DNA of 64,000 bases from Planococcus citreus. Lineage in GTDB: Bacteria > Bacillota > Bacilli > Bacillales_A > Planococcaceae. Of this stretch, positions 1 to 7,540 are shown piece after piece (position 1 is the stretch's first letter; each line of letters opens with the position of its first letter). The notes beneath the pieces are model-generated. The model saw only the letters and a program-made list of their open reading frames with translations. It was not told the DNA's origin and did not search any database. Location: NCBI RefSeq assembly GCF_003664125.1, contig NZ_RCCP01000004.1, forward strand, positions 124,001 to 188,000, in the 5' to 3' direction. A program made the position numbers and the translations under genes.

Positions 1-77
1 ACGCCGTTATCAAAATCATCGACTTACTGAAAAACAAACAGGATTACAGCCAGAATTTTGAGGGGGATGATTTATAA
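1..77 (+). CDS. TRAP transporter small permease, C-terminal end (partial)
   Basis: An open frame enters from the left edge (codons start at base 3) and ends with TAA at 75-77. The 24 visible residues run AVIKIIDLLKNK to FEGDDL. The stop overlaps the start of the next gene (TAATG), the coupling typical of dctQ-dctM pairs. Identification as the small (DctQ-like) permease subunit of a TRAP transporter rests on position alone, because the large subunit follows at once. The visible tail carries no diagnostic motif. Confidence 0.7.
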   Translation, partial: AVIKIIDLLKNKQDYSQNFEGDDL

Positions 78-1348
78 TGGCAGCCCTACTTTTCATTTCA
101 TTTATCGCATTGATTTTTCTTGGAGTTCCCGTGGCGTTCAGCCTCGGCTTGAGTTCTTTGCTGTATTTATTCATTGCAGATATTCCTTTGAATATCATTC
201 CCCAACGAATGTTTGGCGGATTGAATTCTTTCGTCCTTCTCTGTATTCCAGGATTTATCCTGGCGGGGAATTTGATGAACGCAGGCGGGATTACAGAGCG
301 AATCATCGGATTTGCCAATAATTTCTTCGGGCATATCCGAGGTGGTTTAGGACTCGCGAACGTCGGCGCTTCCATGGGGTTTGCCGGAATTTCGGGTACG
401 GCACTTGCAGATACGGCGAGCATCGGATCGGTTATGATTCCTTCGATGAAAAAGCAAGGCTACGGCGCAGGATTCTCCGCTGCCGTTACGGCATCTTCTT
501 CGACTGTCGGACCGATCATTCCGCCTTCTCTTCCATTGATCATTGTTGGAACGCTGGCTTCACTGTCAATTGGGGACCTTTTCCTTGCTGGGGCTATTCC
601 TGGTTTGCTGCTTGGAATCGGTTTGATGATTCCTACGTACTTGATTTCCGTTAAGCGGAATTACCCGAAAGGCGAGCGTCAATCCTTGAAAGCTATCGGA
701 AAAAGTTTTGTCGGTGCTTTCTGGGCAATTTTGATGACAGTCATCATTTTGTATGGAATCCTGGGCGGTCTTTTCACACCTACAGAAGCTTCTATCGTGG
801 CTGTTCTATACGCTTTCGTAATCGGGATCTTTGTTTACCGCGAATTACCAGTGAAAAAAATACCGAAAATCATGCTCGATTCGATGACGACAACTGCCTC
901 TATCATGCTGTTGGTCGGGTTTGCGAATTTGTTCGGATGGATCATGGTGCGGGAGCAAATCCCACAACTCGTAGCAGAGTCCATTCTTGGTATTTCAACA
1001 AATGCCATTATCGTTATCTTGTTAGTTAATTTACTATTATTGTTTGTCGGCACATTTATGGAGACGATTGCCGCATTGGTCATTTTGTTCCCTGTACTGC
1101 TTCCAGTAGCGGTGACGGTCGGGATGGACCCGATCCAATTCGGTGTCATGATGGTCTTGAACTTGGTGATCGGATTGGTCACACCGCCAGTTGGCGTCTG
1201 TCTATTTGTGGCTTCTCAAATCGGGAAAGTGTCCATCGGAAAAACAGCCAGGGAACTATTGCCTTTTCTCGGTGTGAGTTTAGCCGTTTTAATGCTCGTC
1301 GCATTTGTTCCTTCCATTACGACGTTCTTACCAAGTCTATTCGAATAG
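77..1348 (+). CDS. TRAP transporter large permease (DctM family)
   Basis: This is a 423-residue, very hydrophobic protein with about 12 predicted membrane segments, the normal size for DctM. It shows the family's glycine-rich segments (GGITERIIGFANNFFGHIRGG, read as two halves near residues 75-95, then SSSTVGPIIPPSLPLII near 142-158). It would form the channel of a Na+-driven, binding-protein-dependent importer with DctQ (just upstream) and DctP (outside the window). The genes that follow degrade hexuronates, so the likely substrate is a hexuronate or related sugar acid. That is inferred from context and not from the sequence. Start is ATG at 77 with GAGGGGGATGA as ribosome site. Confidence 0.93.
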   Translation: MAALLFISFIALIFLGVPVAFSLGLSSLLYLFIADIPLNIIPQRMFGGLNSFVLLCIPGFILAGNLMNAGGITERIIGFANNFFGHIRGGLGLANVGASMGFAGISGTALADTASIGSVMIPSMKKQGYGAGFSAAVTASSSTVGPIIPPSLPLIIVGTLASLSIGDLFLAGAIPGLLLGIGLMIPTYLISVKRNYPKGERQSLKAIGKSFVGAFWAILMTVIILYGILGGLFTPTEASIVAVLYAFVIGIFVYRELPVKKIPKIMLDSMTTTASIMLLVGFANLFGWIMVREQIPQLVAESILGISTNAIIVILLVNLLLLFVGTFMETIAALVILFPVLLPVAVTVGMDPIQFGVMMVLNLVIGLVTPPVGVCLFVASQIGKVSIGKTARELLPFLGVSLAVLMLVAFVPSITTFLPSLFE

Positions 1349-1360
1349 GTGGTTATATCA

Positions 1361-2380
1361 ATGAAAGCAGTACAAGTTCCGAAAGCGCATGAAATGAAAA
1401 TCATAGAACAAGATAGACCGCAGCTTCAAAACCCCGAGGATGTCTTAGTTCGAGTAAAGCGTGTCGGGATTTGTGGATCCGATATGCACATTTTTCATGG
1501 CAGTAACCCGCTTGCGACCTATCCCCGGGTGGTGGGGCATGAAGTGGCCGGAGAAGTGGTCGAAACAGGCAAAGACGTAGCCTCTCTGAAAGAAGGCGAT
1601 CACGTGGTGGTCGAGCCAATCAATTATTGTGGTGAATGCTATGCTTGCCGTAAAGGACGTCCGAATGTCTGCGAAAAACTTTCCGTATTCGGGGTTCATG
1701 AAGACGGCGGGATGCGCGAATACATCGTATTGCCAGAAAAGCAACTTCATGCGGTAGACAAACAGCTGGACTGGGACGAAATCGTATTGGCGGAGCCTTA
1801 TACGATCGGTGCGCAGGCGGTTTGGCGCGGACAGGTGGAAAAAGGTGATACCGTCCTGATTCAAGGTTGTGGACCAATCGGTATTTGCATATTGAAACTG
1901 GCGAAGATCGCCGGGGCCACGGTTTATATGTCCGATCTCAGCGAAGAACGGCTTAAGTTCGCACAAGAAAATGGTGCAGATAAAGTCATCAACGCAGGAG
2001 TGGAATCAGTAAAAGAGAAAGTGCTCGAATTCACCAACGACACCGGTGTCAATGTTGTCATCGATGCTGTATGCATTCCGTCAACAGTCGAACTGGCCAT
2101 TGATGTGGTCTCTCCGGCAGGAAGCGTTGTAGTGCTCGGCTTTACTGAACAGCCGTCTGCGATTCCGCAATTGCCGATCACCAAAAAAGAAGTGACAATC
2201 GTCGGTTCAAGGCTTCAGACCAATCAATTTGGGCCGGTCGTAAAATATTTGAATAGCGGCGAACTGACTTCAGGCGGGTTGATTACCCATAAATTCAAAT
2301 TGGACGATGTCAAAGAGGCATTCTCTTTTGTAGAAAATAATCCGGACAAAGTGCGAAAAGCATTAATTGTCTTTGAGTGA
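1361..2380 (+). CDS. Zinc-dependent medium-chain alcohol/polyol dehydrogenase
   Basis: This is a 339-residue MDR-family dehydrogenase. The catalytic zinc site is C38, H60, E61. The structural zinc site is the four cysteines C90, C93, C96 and C104. A Rossmann segment follows ([18 protein letters not shown]). It resembles YjmD of the B. subtilis exu locus and sorbitol/L-idonate-type dehydrogenases. In this operon it probably oxidises or reduces a hexonate intermediate with NAD(P); the exact substrate is unknown. An in-frame GTG lies at 1349, but the AGGTGG at 1347-1352 fits the ATG at 1361. The gene sits 12 bases after dctM and its stop nearly abuts the aldolase gene. Confidence 0.88.
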   Translation: MKAVQVPKAHEMKIIEQDRPQLQNPEDVLVRVKRVGICGSDMHIFHGSNPLATYPRVVGHEVAGEVVETGKDVASLKEGDHVVVEPINYCGECYACRKGRPNVCEKLSVFGVHEDGGMREYIVLPEKQLHAVDKQLDWDEIVLAEPYTIGAQAVWRGQVEKGDTVLIQGCGPIGICILKLAKIAGATVYMSDLSEERLKFAQENGADKVINAGVESVKEKVLEFTNDTGVNVVIDAVCIPSTVELAIDVVSPAGSVVVLGFTEQPSAIPQLPITKKEVTIVGSRLQTNQFGPVVKYLNSGELTSGGLITHKFKLDDVKEAFSFVENNPDKVRKALIVFE

Positions 2381-2391
2381 GGAGCGATGGA

Positions 2392-3015
2392 ATGGTCCCA
2401 AAAATGAAAGTGTATGAAACGCTATTAACTGCCAAGGTAGTGGCCGTCATCCGAGGCGCAGATGCTGATGAAGCGGTTGCGGTAGCAAAAGCTGCAATTG
2501 CCGGCGGCGTAAACGCAATCGAGCTGACTTATACGACTCCGAACGTCGCTAAAGCGTTTGATCAATTGGAAGGAACTGCCGGTGCATTAATAGGCGCGGG
2601 CACCGTACTGGACGCACAGACAGCACGCCACGCATTGCTCCACGGAGCGCAATTTGTCGTCAGCCCTCATTTTGACGCGGAAATCGCCAAAGTCTGCAAT
2701 CGCTATAACGTGCCTTACCTCCCTGGCTGCATGACCATCAAAGAAATGGTGCAGGCAACGGAATGGGGCTGCGATATTTTGAAGCTGTTTCCCGCCAACG
2801 GGTTTGAGCCTTCATTTATCAAGGCAGTGAACGGGCCGCTTCCGAAAGTGCGGATCATGCCGACAGGCGGCATCAATATGGATAATATGAACGATTGGCT
2901 GGATGCTGGCGCAGTAGCTGTAGGCATCGGGAGTGACTTAACGAAAGCCTACCAGGCAGGCGGGGCAGACCAAGTAACTGATTTGGCAAAACAATACCGG
3001 GCACGATTAAGGTAA
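2392..3015 (+). CDS. eda: KDPG/KHG aldolase
   Basis: A 207-residue class I aldolase (2-dehydro-3-deoxy-phosphogluconate / 4-hydroxy-2-oxoglutarate aldolase) that splits KDPG into pyruvate and glyceraldehyde-3-phosphate. Visible signatures are E44 in NAIELTYTTP, GAGTVLD near 68-74, the Schiff-base lysine K131 in ILKLFPA, and the phosphate-binding MPTGGIN. Length is normal for Eda. The frame opens earlier with GTG at 2377, but GGAG at 2381-2384 sits 7 bases before ATG 2392, so I chose that start. It is the last step of the hexuronate pathway; the KDG kinase that supplies KDPG is not in the window. Confidence 0.93.
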   Translation: MVPKMKVYETLLTAKVVAVIRGADADEAVAVAKAAIAGGVNAIELTYTTPNVAKAFDQLEGTAGALIGAGTVLDAQTARHALLHGAQFVVSPHFDAEIAKVCNRYNVPYLPGCMTIKEMVQATEWGCDILKLFPANGFEPSFIKAVNGPLPKVRIMPTGGINMDNMNDWLDAGAVAVGIGSDLTKAYQAGGADQVTDLAKQYRARLR

Positions 3016-3026
3016 AGGAGGCAATC

Positions 3027-4085
3027 ATGAATATTACATTTCGTTGGTATGGGCAGGATAATGACAGCGTCCAATTAGAGCAAATCAAGCAGATTCCTGG
3101 AACAAAGGGGATCGTTTGGGCTTTGCATCAAAAGCCAGTCGGTGAAGTTTGGCAAAAAGAAGAAATTCAGCAGGAAGTGGATTATATCAAATCGCACGGC
3201 TTCCACGCAGATGTTGTGGAAAGCGTCAATGTCCATGAATCGATCAAGCTCGGAAATGCAGATCGCGAGCGGTATATCGAAAACTATAAAGAAACGATCC
3301 GGAATTTAGGGGAAGCGGGAGTTAAGGTGATTTGCTATAACTTTATGCCGGTCTTTGATTGGACCAGAACAGCACTTTACGAGCCTTTGCCTGATGGATC
3401 GACTGCTCTGTTTTTCGAAAAGGAGAAAATCGAATCACTGGATCCGGCAGAGTTGATCGAAACAGTGGCTTCAGCTTCTGATTTAACGCTTCCTGGATGG
3501 GAACCCGAAAAAATGTCGCGCATTAAGGAACTTTTCGAGGAATATGAAGGAATGACGGAAGAAACGCTTTGGGAGAACTTAAGCTACTTCCTTCAGGCGA
3601 TTTTGCCAGTGGCAGAAGCAAGCGGCATCAAAATGGCTATCCATCCGGATGATCCGCCATGGTCAATTTTCGGTTTGCCGCGCATCATGACGAGTGGGGA
3701 AAGCTGGGAAAAACTGTTGTCGATTTCTGATTCTCCGTCCAACGGCATTACGTTTTGTACAGGCTCCATGGGGGCGAATCCAGAAAATGATATGGTGGAA
3801 CTGGCCGCGAAGTATGCTAAGCATTCGCCATTTGCCCATTTACGCAATGTAAAGATTTTCGAAAACGGCGACTTCATTGAAACGTCCCATTATACGCAGG
3901 ATGGTTCCATTGATCTATCTGGAGTTGTCCGGGAATTTGCTTCGCAAAACTACGAAGGATATGCGCGGCCAGATCATGGCCGCCATATTTGGAACGAGCA
4001 ATGCCGGCCTGGATATGGTTTGTATGACCGTGCGCTTGGAATTATGTATCTGCTTGGGCTATGGGATGCCTATCAAGCAAAATAG
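3027..4085 (+). CDS. uxuA: D-mannonate dehydratase
   Basis: A 352-residue protein matching UxuA, which dehydrates D-mannonate to 2-keto-3-deoxygluconate. The N-terminus MNITFRWYG and the segments KIDPDDPP-like AIHPDDPPWSIFGLPRI, ITFCTGSMG, HLRNVK and YARPDHGRHIW are typical of the family. The conserved H and C residues in these segments form the metal site. A good AAAGGAGG lies just ahead of ATG 3027. It sits between the aldolase and the mannonate oxidoreductase-like gene, as expected for one catabolic operon. Confidence 0.95.
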   Translation: MNITFRWYGQDNDSVQLEQIKQIPGTKGIVWALHQKPVGEVWQKEEIQQEVDYIKSHGFHADVVESVNVHESIKLGNADRERYIENYKETIRNLGEAGVKVICYNFMPVFDWTRTALYEPLPDGSTALFFEKEKIESLDPAELIETVASASDLTLPGWEPEKMSRIKELFEEYEGMTEETLWENLSYFLQAILPVAEASGIKMAIHPDDPPWSIFGLPRIMTSGESWEKLLSISDSPSNGITFCTGSMGANPENDMVELAAKYAKHSPFAHLRNVKIFENGDFIETSHYTQDGSIDLSGVVREFASQNYEGYARPDHGRHIWNEQCRPGYGLYDRALGIMYLLGLWDAYQAK

Positions 4086-4096
4086 GAGGTAGGAAA

Positions 4097-4933
4097 ATGT
4101 TTTCTTCACACGAAAATCTGGCAGGGCGCACAGCAGTTATTACCGGCGGAAGCGGTGTTCTCTGCTCGGAAATGGCCAGAGCGCTTGCCACTCAAAATGT
4201 AAATGTCGCTATTTTGAATAGAACGGCGGAAAAAGGACAAACGGTAGCTGATGAGATTAAACAAGCTGGCGGGAGCGCTATCGCTGTAGCTGCGGATGTA
4301 TTGGATCGGCAATCATTGGAACGGGCAAAAGAAGAAATTTTAAATGCTTACGGCCACATCGACATCCTCATAAACGGCGCTGGAGGAAACCATCCCGATG
4401 CCATCACAGACATTGAGCTTCACTCTGAAGACGGCCAAGGAAAAACATTTTTTGATTTGGAAGAAGACGGGTTCTCCCGTGTCTTTGCCAGTAATTTCAC
4501 CGGTTCGTTTTTGGCCAGCCAAGTGTTCGGCAAAGAACTTCTTAAGCAGGAATCTCCGGTCATTTTAAATATTTCGTCCATGAGTGCATATTCACCGATG
4601 ACGAAAGTTCCGGCTTACAGTGCAGCAAAGTCTGCGATCAATAATTTCACTATGTGGATGGCTGTTCATTTTGCTGAACAAAATTTACGGGTAAATGCGA
4701 TCGCTCCCGGTTTTTTCCTGACTGCACAAAATAAAGATTTGCTGACCAACAAAGACGGTTCATTGACTCCGCGTTCCGGTAAAATTATGGCGAGCACGCC
4801 GATGAAACGTTTCGGCAAACCCGAAGATCTAGTGGGTACGATGCTATGGTTATTGGATGAAAATTATTCTGGCTTCGTGACTGGTATTACAGTTCCAGTG
4901 GATGGTGGCTTCCTAGCGTACTCGGGCGTATAA
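4097..4933 (+). CDS. SDR oxidoreductase, probable D-mannonate oxidoreductase (YjmF-like)
   Basis: A 278-residue short-chain dehydrogenase with the N-terminal cofactor motif TGGSGVL, NGAGGNH in the middle, and the active-site Y-S-A-A-K. It corresponds to YjmF (UxuB-type, NAD-dependent fructuronate reductase) in the B. subtilis exu operon, which also follows uxuA. It would convert D-fructuronate to D-mannonate. The assignment as fructuronate reductase rests on family and position. The frame extends upstream to 4061 over the end of uxuA, but AGGAGGT at 4084-4090 selects ATG 4097. Confidence 0.88.
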   Translation: MFSSHENLAGRTAVITGGSGVLCSEMARALATQNVNVAILNRTAEKGQTVADEIKQAGGSAIAVAADVLDRQSLERAKEEILNAYGHIDILINGAGGNHPDAITDIELHSEDGQGKTFFDLEEDGFSRVFASNFTGSFLASQVFGKELLKQESPVILNISSMSAYSPMTKVPAYSAAKSAINNFTMWMAVHFAEQNLRVNAIAPGFFLTAQNKDLLTNKDGSLTPRSGKIMASTPMKRFGKPEDLVGTMLWLLDENYSGFVTGITVPVDGGFLAYSGV

Positions 4934-4960
4934 GGTCGGTCGATCATTGGAGGCGAGTAT

Positions 4961-5584
4961 GTGAAACTTCAATTGGCATTAGACAGGTTAACGAAGGAAG
5001 AGTGTTTCCTTATGGTAGAAGAGACGCTCCCTTTTGTTGATTGGATTGAGATTGGTACTGGGGTAATCAAAGAGTACGGTATGGATATCGTGCGGGAAAT
5101 GAAACTCCGTTACCCTGACATTGTCCTGGTGGCGGATATGAAAACATGCGATGCCGGACAATTTGAAGCCCAACAAGCTTTCGGCGCTGGAGCGGACATT
5201 ATGACCGTCATGGCATTTTCACATGACAAGACCATAGAGGCCGCTTTGTCGGTAGCGGCAGAACATAATGGCCAAATCATGATTGATATGCTCCAAGTGG
5301 AGGGAATTGGCCGGATGGAGGAGTTGGAAAGTTTGGGTGCTAAGCTTTTTGCCCTGCACATTGGAAAAGATGGGCAAGCGGCTGGAAAGCATATCGACTT
5401 CCAGAAAGAACTTCAGCAGTTCACAAACCCGAAATTGAAGTTTACGCTGGCGGGCGGTATTACTGCAAGTTCGATCCCGATGCTGAAAGGGAAAGGCTTT
5501 GATGTGTTGATTATCGGCAGTGCCATCACAGCCTCGGACAATCCAAAGAAAGCCGCAAAAGAAATCCAAAACTTAATGAAGTGA
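4961..5584 (+). CDS. HPS/KGPDC-family enzyme (3-hexulose-6-P synthase or 3-keto-L-gulonate-6-P decarboxylase)
   Basis: A 207-residue TIM barrel of the orotidine-monophosphate-decarboxylase superfamily. The shared catalytic set is present: E30, D59-x-K61-x-x-D64 in ADMKTCDAG, and H133. The DMKTxDAG wording is closer to hexulose-6-phosphate synthase (HxlA) than to UlaD-type decarboxylases. However, no phosphohexuloisomerase (hxlB) lies beside it, and it ends a hexuronate operon. Its substrate is therefore open: a keto-gulonate or keto-hexonate phosphate is as plausible as formaldehyde plus ribulose-5-phosphate. Start is GTG 4961 behind GGAGGCGA. It ends directly at a terminator. Confidence 0.78.
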   Translation: MKLQLALDRLTKEECFLMVEETLPFVDWIEIGTGVIKEYGMDIVREMKLRYPDIVLVADMKTCDAGQFEAQQAFGAGADIMTVMAFSHDKTIEAALSVAAEHNGQIMIDMLQVEGIGRMEELESLGAKLFALHIGKDGQAAGKHIDFQKELQQFTNPKLKFTLAGGITASSIPMLKGKGFDVLIIGSAITASDNPKKAAKEIQNLMK

Positions 5585-5620
5585 AAAGAGTTGAATCCAA
5601 AAAGGATTCAACTCTTTTTT
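5585..5620 (+). terminator. Rho-independent terminator of the hexuronate operon
   Basis: A 14-bp perfect stem (5585-5598 with 5604-5617), A5 loop, then a T run. It begins immediately after the TGA of the HPS-like gene. Confidence 0.93.
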
Positions 5621-5622
5621 AA

Positions 5623-5637
5623 TGATAATAATTATCG
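5623..5637. promoter_or_regulatory. Fur-type operator, box 1
   Basis: The 7-1-7 inverted repeat TGATAATAATTATCG matches the Bacillus Fur consensus TGATAATNATTATCA at 13 of 14 fixed positions. It carries the G and C (positions 2 and 14) that favour Fur over PerR. It lies three bases after the preceding terminator and 69 bases before the fetA -35. Confidence 0.75.
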
Positions 5638-5665
5638 TTTAAGAAGCCTGTGAAAACGCATTAAT

Positions 5666-5680
5666 TGATATGTATTATCA
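5666..5680. promoter_or_regulatory. Fur-type operator, box 2
   Basis: TGATATGTATTATCA matches the Fur 7-1-7 consensus at 12 of 14 positions. It sits inside a longer palindrome with 9-base arms (TAATTGATA and its complement). It is 25 bases upstream of the fetA -35 element's box 3 neighbour region. Confidence 0.7.
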
Positions 5681-5685
5681 ATTAA

Positions 5686-5700
5686 AAATAGTTATTCTCA
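5686..5700. promoter_or_regulatory. Fur-type operator, box 3 (weaker)
   Basis: AAATAGTTATTCTCA matches the Fur consensus at 11 of 14 positions. It starts exactly 20 bases (about two helix turns) after box 2 and ends 5 bases before the -35 element of the fetA promoter, so all three boxes are upstream of the promoter. Confidence 0.5.
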
Positions 5701-5705
5701 ATTAC

Positions 5706-5734
5706 TTGGTTCGGCTGTAAAGTTGTGCTATGAT
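5706..5734 (+). promoter_or_regulatory. Sigma-A promoter of fetAB
   Basis: -35 TTGGTT (5706-5711), 17-base spacer, -10 TATGAT (5729-5734) with an extended TGC just before it. It is 55 bases upstream of the fetA start. Confidence 0.75.
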
Positions 5735-5788
5735 ATCTACATTAGAATAATTATAAATAAGAAACTTGAGAATTTGGGAGGTGTGGGC

Positions 5789-6520
5789 ATGAGCACCCAG
5801 TACAAACCTGCGATCCACTTTCAGCACGTGGATTATCGCATTGGAGACATAGAAATCTTAAACGATATTACCGGTTCATTTCCACAAGGCCGTATCACCA
5901 CTCTAGTAGGGCCTTCTGGCGCCGGGAAGTCGACGCTGCTGAAATTATGCAATGGCCTTATATCGCCGGCGAACGGAGAAATTTTCGTGAAAGATAAAGC
6001 GATTGGCGAATACGATCCGGTGGAACTGCGCCGGATGGTTGGAATGGCGTTGCAGAGCGCGCCGATGATCAGCGGCACTGTATACGAAAACTTGAATTTG
6101 CCTTTGGAATTGCAGGGGCAGCAATTGGCGAAAGAAGATGCCCTTGAGCTGCTTGAAGATGTCGGCTTGAAAGGTGATTTGCTGGACCGTAAAGTGAAAG
6201 AGCTATCAGGTGGGCAGCGCCAGAAAGTTTCCATCGCGAGAACGCTTGTCAACAAGCCAGAGATTCTCTTGATGGACGAAATCACTTCTTCGCTCGACCG
6301 CGCTTCAAAGCTCGAAGTGGAGGAGTTGATCAGCAAAATCAACCGGAAATACAAGACGACAATCATTTGGATTACCCATAATCTCCAGCAGGCACTCGAA
6401 ATCGGTGATTACACATGGGTCATGATGGACGGCCAAGTGGTAGAAACCGGCGAGAGTTCGCTGCTTGAAGATCCACAGAATCAGCGCGTCAATGAATTTG
6501 TGAAAGGGGTGGTGTCATGA
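5789..6520 (+). CDS. fetA: ABC transporter ATP-binding protein, FetA-type iron exporter
   Basis: A 243-residue ABC ATPase. Walker A is GPSGAGKS at residues 41-48, the signature is LSGGQRQKVSIAR, Walker B is ILLMDEITSSLD, and the H-loop is WITHN. It pairs with a UPF0014/FetB permease whose start overlaps its stop. That gene pair is E. coli FetAB (YbbL-YbbM), which exports iron and helps in oxidative stress. GGGAGGTG upstream selects ATG 5789; the frame itself opens at 5723. Three Fur-like boxes precede the promoter, consistent with iron-dependent control. Transport direction is inferred from the family. Confidence 0.88.
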   Translation: MSTQYKPAIHFQHVDYRIGDIEILNDITGSFPQGRITTLVGPSGAGKSTLLKLCNGLISPANGEIFVKDKAIGEYDPVELRRMVGMALQSAPMISGTVYENLNLPLELQGQQLAKEDALELLEDVGLKGDLLDRKVKELSGGQRQKVSIARTLVNKPEILLMDEITSSLDRASKLEVEELISKINRKYKTTIIWITHNLQQALEIGDYTWVMMDGQVVETGESSLLEDPQNQRVNEFVKGVVS

Positions 6521-7266
6521 GTTACTGGGCTTTATCGCTGACGCTCATTTTTGTCCTCATCCCGCTTTTATTGTCGAAAACATTGAATTTAGGGCTGGGC
6601 CGCGATATGACGGTCGCAACAATCCGCTCAATCATCCAGCTGCTCGCTGTTGGGTATGTCTTGAAATTCGTCTTCGACTCCGAAAGTTTGCTCTACATCT
6701 TCTTGATGGTCGCGTTGATGATCATCGCGGCAACCCATAACGCGCAGAAAAAAGGCGCAGCCATCCAAGGCATTACTTGGAAGATTGCCGTTACCTTAAT
6801 CTTTGTGGAAGTGTTGACGCAAGGAATTCTGATCGGCTTCAACATCACGCCGGCGACTGCCCAATACATCATCCCGATCAGCGGCATGGTCATCGGGAAC
6901 TCGATGGTGCTGTCGATCCTGTTCTTGAATCGTTTCACGGCGGAAGTCGAAGACCATCAGGATCAGACGGAATTGATCTTGTCGCTTGGCGGAACGCCGA
7001 AACAGGCCATTCACCGCCAATTGATCAACTCGATCAAGGCGAGCATGATCCCGACGATCGAGAGCCAGAAAACGGTTGGTCTCGTCCAACTGCCGGGCAT
7101 GATGAGCGGGCAGATCATCGCGGGCGCAGACCCGATACAAGCGGTGCAATTCCAGTTGCTCATCATGTTCCTGTTATTGACGACGGCTGCTGTGACGAGC
7201 GTTTTCCTCGGATACTTGTCCTATCCAACCTTGTTCAATAAACGCATGCAATTATTAAAAGGCTGA
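6517..7266 (+). CDS. fetB: Iron export ABC transporter permease, FetB (UPF0014)
   Basis: A 249-residue membrane protein with about six to seven predicted spans. It has the UPF0014 core segments: MTVATIRSIIQLLAVGY near the N-terminus, MVIGNSMV, LSLGGTPKQAI, and IPTIESQKTVGLVQLPGMM, which are strongly conserved in FetB. ATG 6517 overlaps the fetA stop (ATGA), so the two are translationally coupled. The gene ends inside its own terminator. It forms the membrane part of the exporter with FetA. Confidence 0.9.
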   Translation: MSYWALSLTLIFVLIPLLLSKTLNLGLGRDMTVATIRSIIQLLAVGYVLKFVFDSESLLYIFLMVALMIIAATHNAQKKGAAIQGITWKIAVTLIFVEVLTQGILIGFNITPATAQYIIPISGMVIGNSMVLSILFLNRFTAEVEDHQDQTELILSLGGTPKQAIHRQLINSIKASMIPTIESQKTVGLVQLPGMMSGQIIAGADPIQAVQFQLLIMFLLLTTAAVTSVFLGYLSYPTLFNKRMQLLKG

Positions 7267-7285
7267 CGCTATGTCAGCCTTTTTT
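7258..7285 (+). terminator. fetB terminator
   Basis: Perfect 10-bp stem (7258-7267 with 7273-7282), 5-base loop, T6. The stop codon of fetB lies in the left arm. Part of this terminator is repeated at 7512-7527. Confidence 0.9.
7269..7284. repeat. Direct repeat flanking element A, left copy
   Basis: CTATGTCAGCCTTTTT, the loop, right arm and T run of the fetB terminator. The identical 16 bases recur at 7512-7527 on the far side of the element. Confidence 0.85.
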
Positions 7286-7511
7286 AGTGTCGAGAAGCTC
7301 AGAAAGTTGTATTTTCCGAAGCTTACCGCTCGCTTTCCGTGGGGCGGGAATCGAGCCTCCTCGTTCGCTACGCTCACTGCGGGGGCTCTCAAACCCGCTA
7401 GTCCCACAGGAGTCGAGCGAACGCTTCTCCAAATACTCAGATAGAAAATTGAATTTTAAATGTAAAAAAAGGAATCCCTTTTTTATTCATAGCGGATCAT
7501 GGACTTCTTCT
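7285..7511. mobile_element. Dispersed hairpin element A, copy 1 (MITE-like)
   Basis: About 227 bases with no gene. The core runs from GAGAAG (7292) to CTTCTC (7507-7512), a 6-base inverted end. Inside is a long imperfect inverted repeat, 7309-7345 against 7401-7436 (arms begin GTATTT and contain GAAGC and CGCTCG). A smaller GAGCC/GGCTC hairpin lies between them. The whole core is similar to 48173-48389, and the first ~55 bases resemble 57863-57919. It is flanked by 16-base direct repeats of the fetB terminator. Similar GC-rich 'CGCTCGC...GAGCCTCCTC...GGAGTCGAGCG' repeats occur in many Bacillales genomes. It has no coding capacity, so any mobility would need an enzyme in trans. Confidence 0.7.
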
Positions 7512-7527
7512 CTATGTCAGCCTTTTT
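7512..7527. repeat. Direct repeat flanking element A, right copy
   Basis: Identical to 7269-7284. It begins directly at the CTTCTC end of the element, and the left stem arm of the terminator is not repeated. Confidence 0.85.
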
Positions 7528-7540
7528 GTTTTGGATAGAT

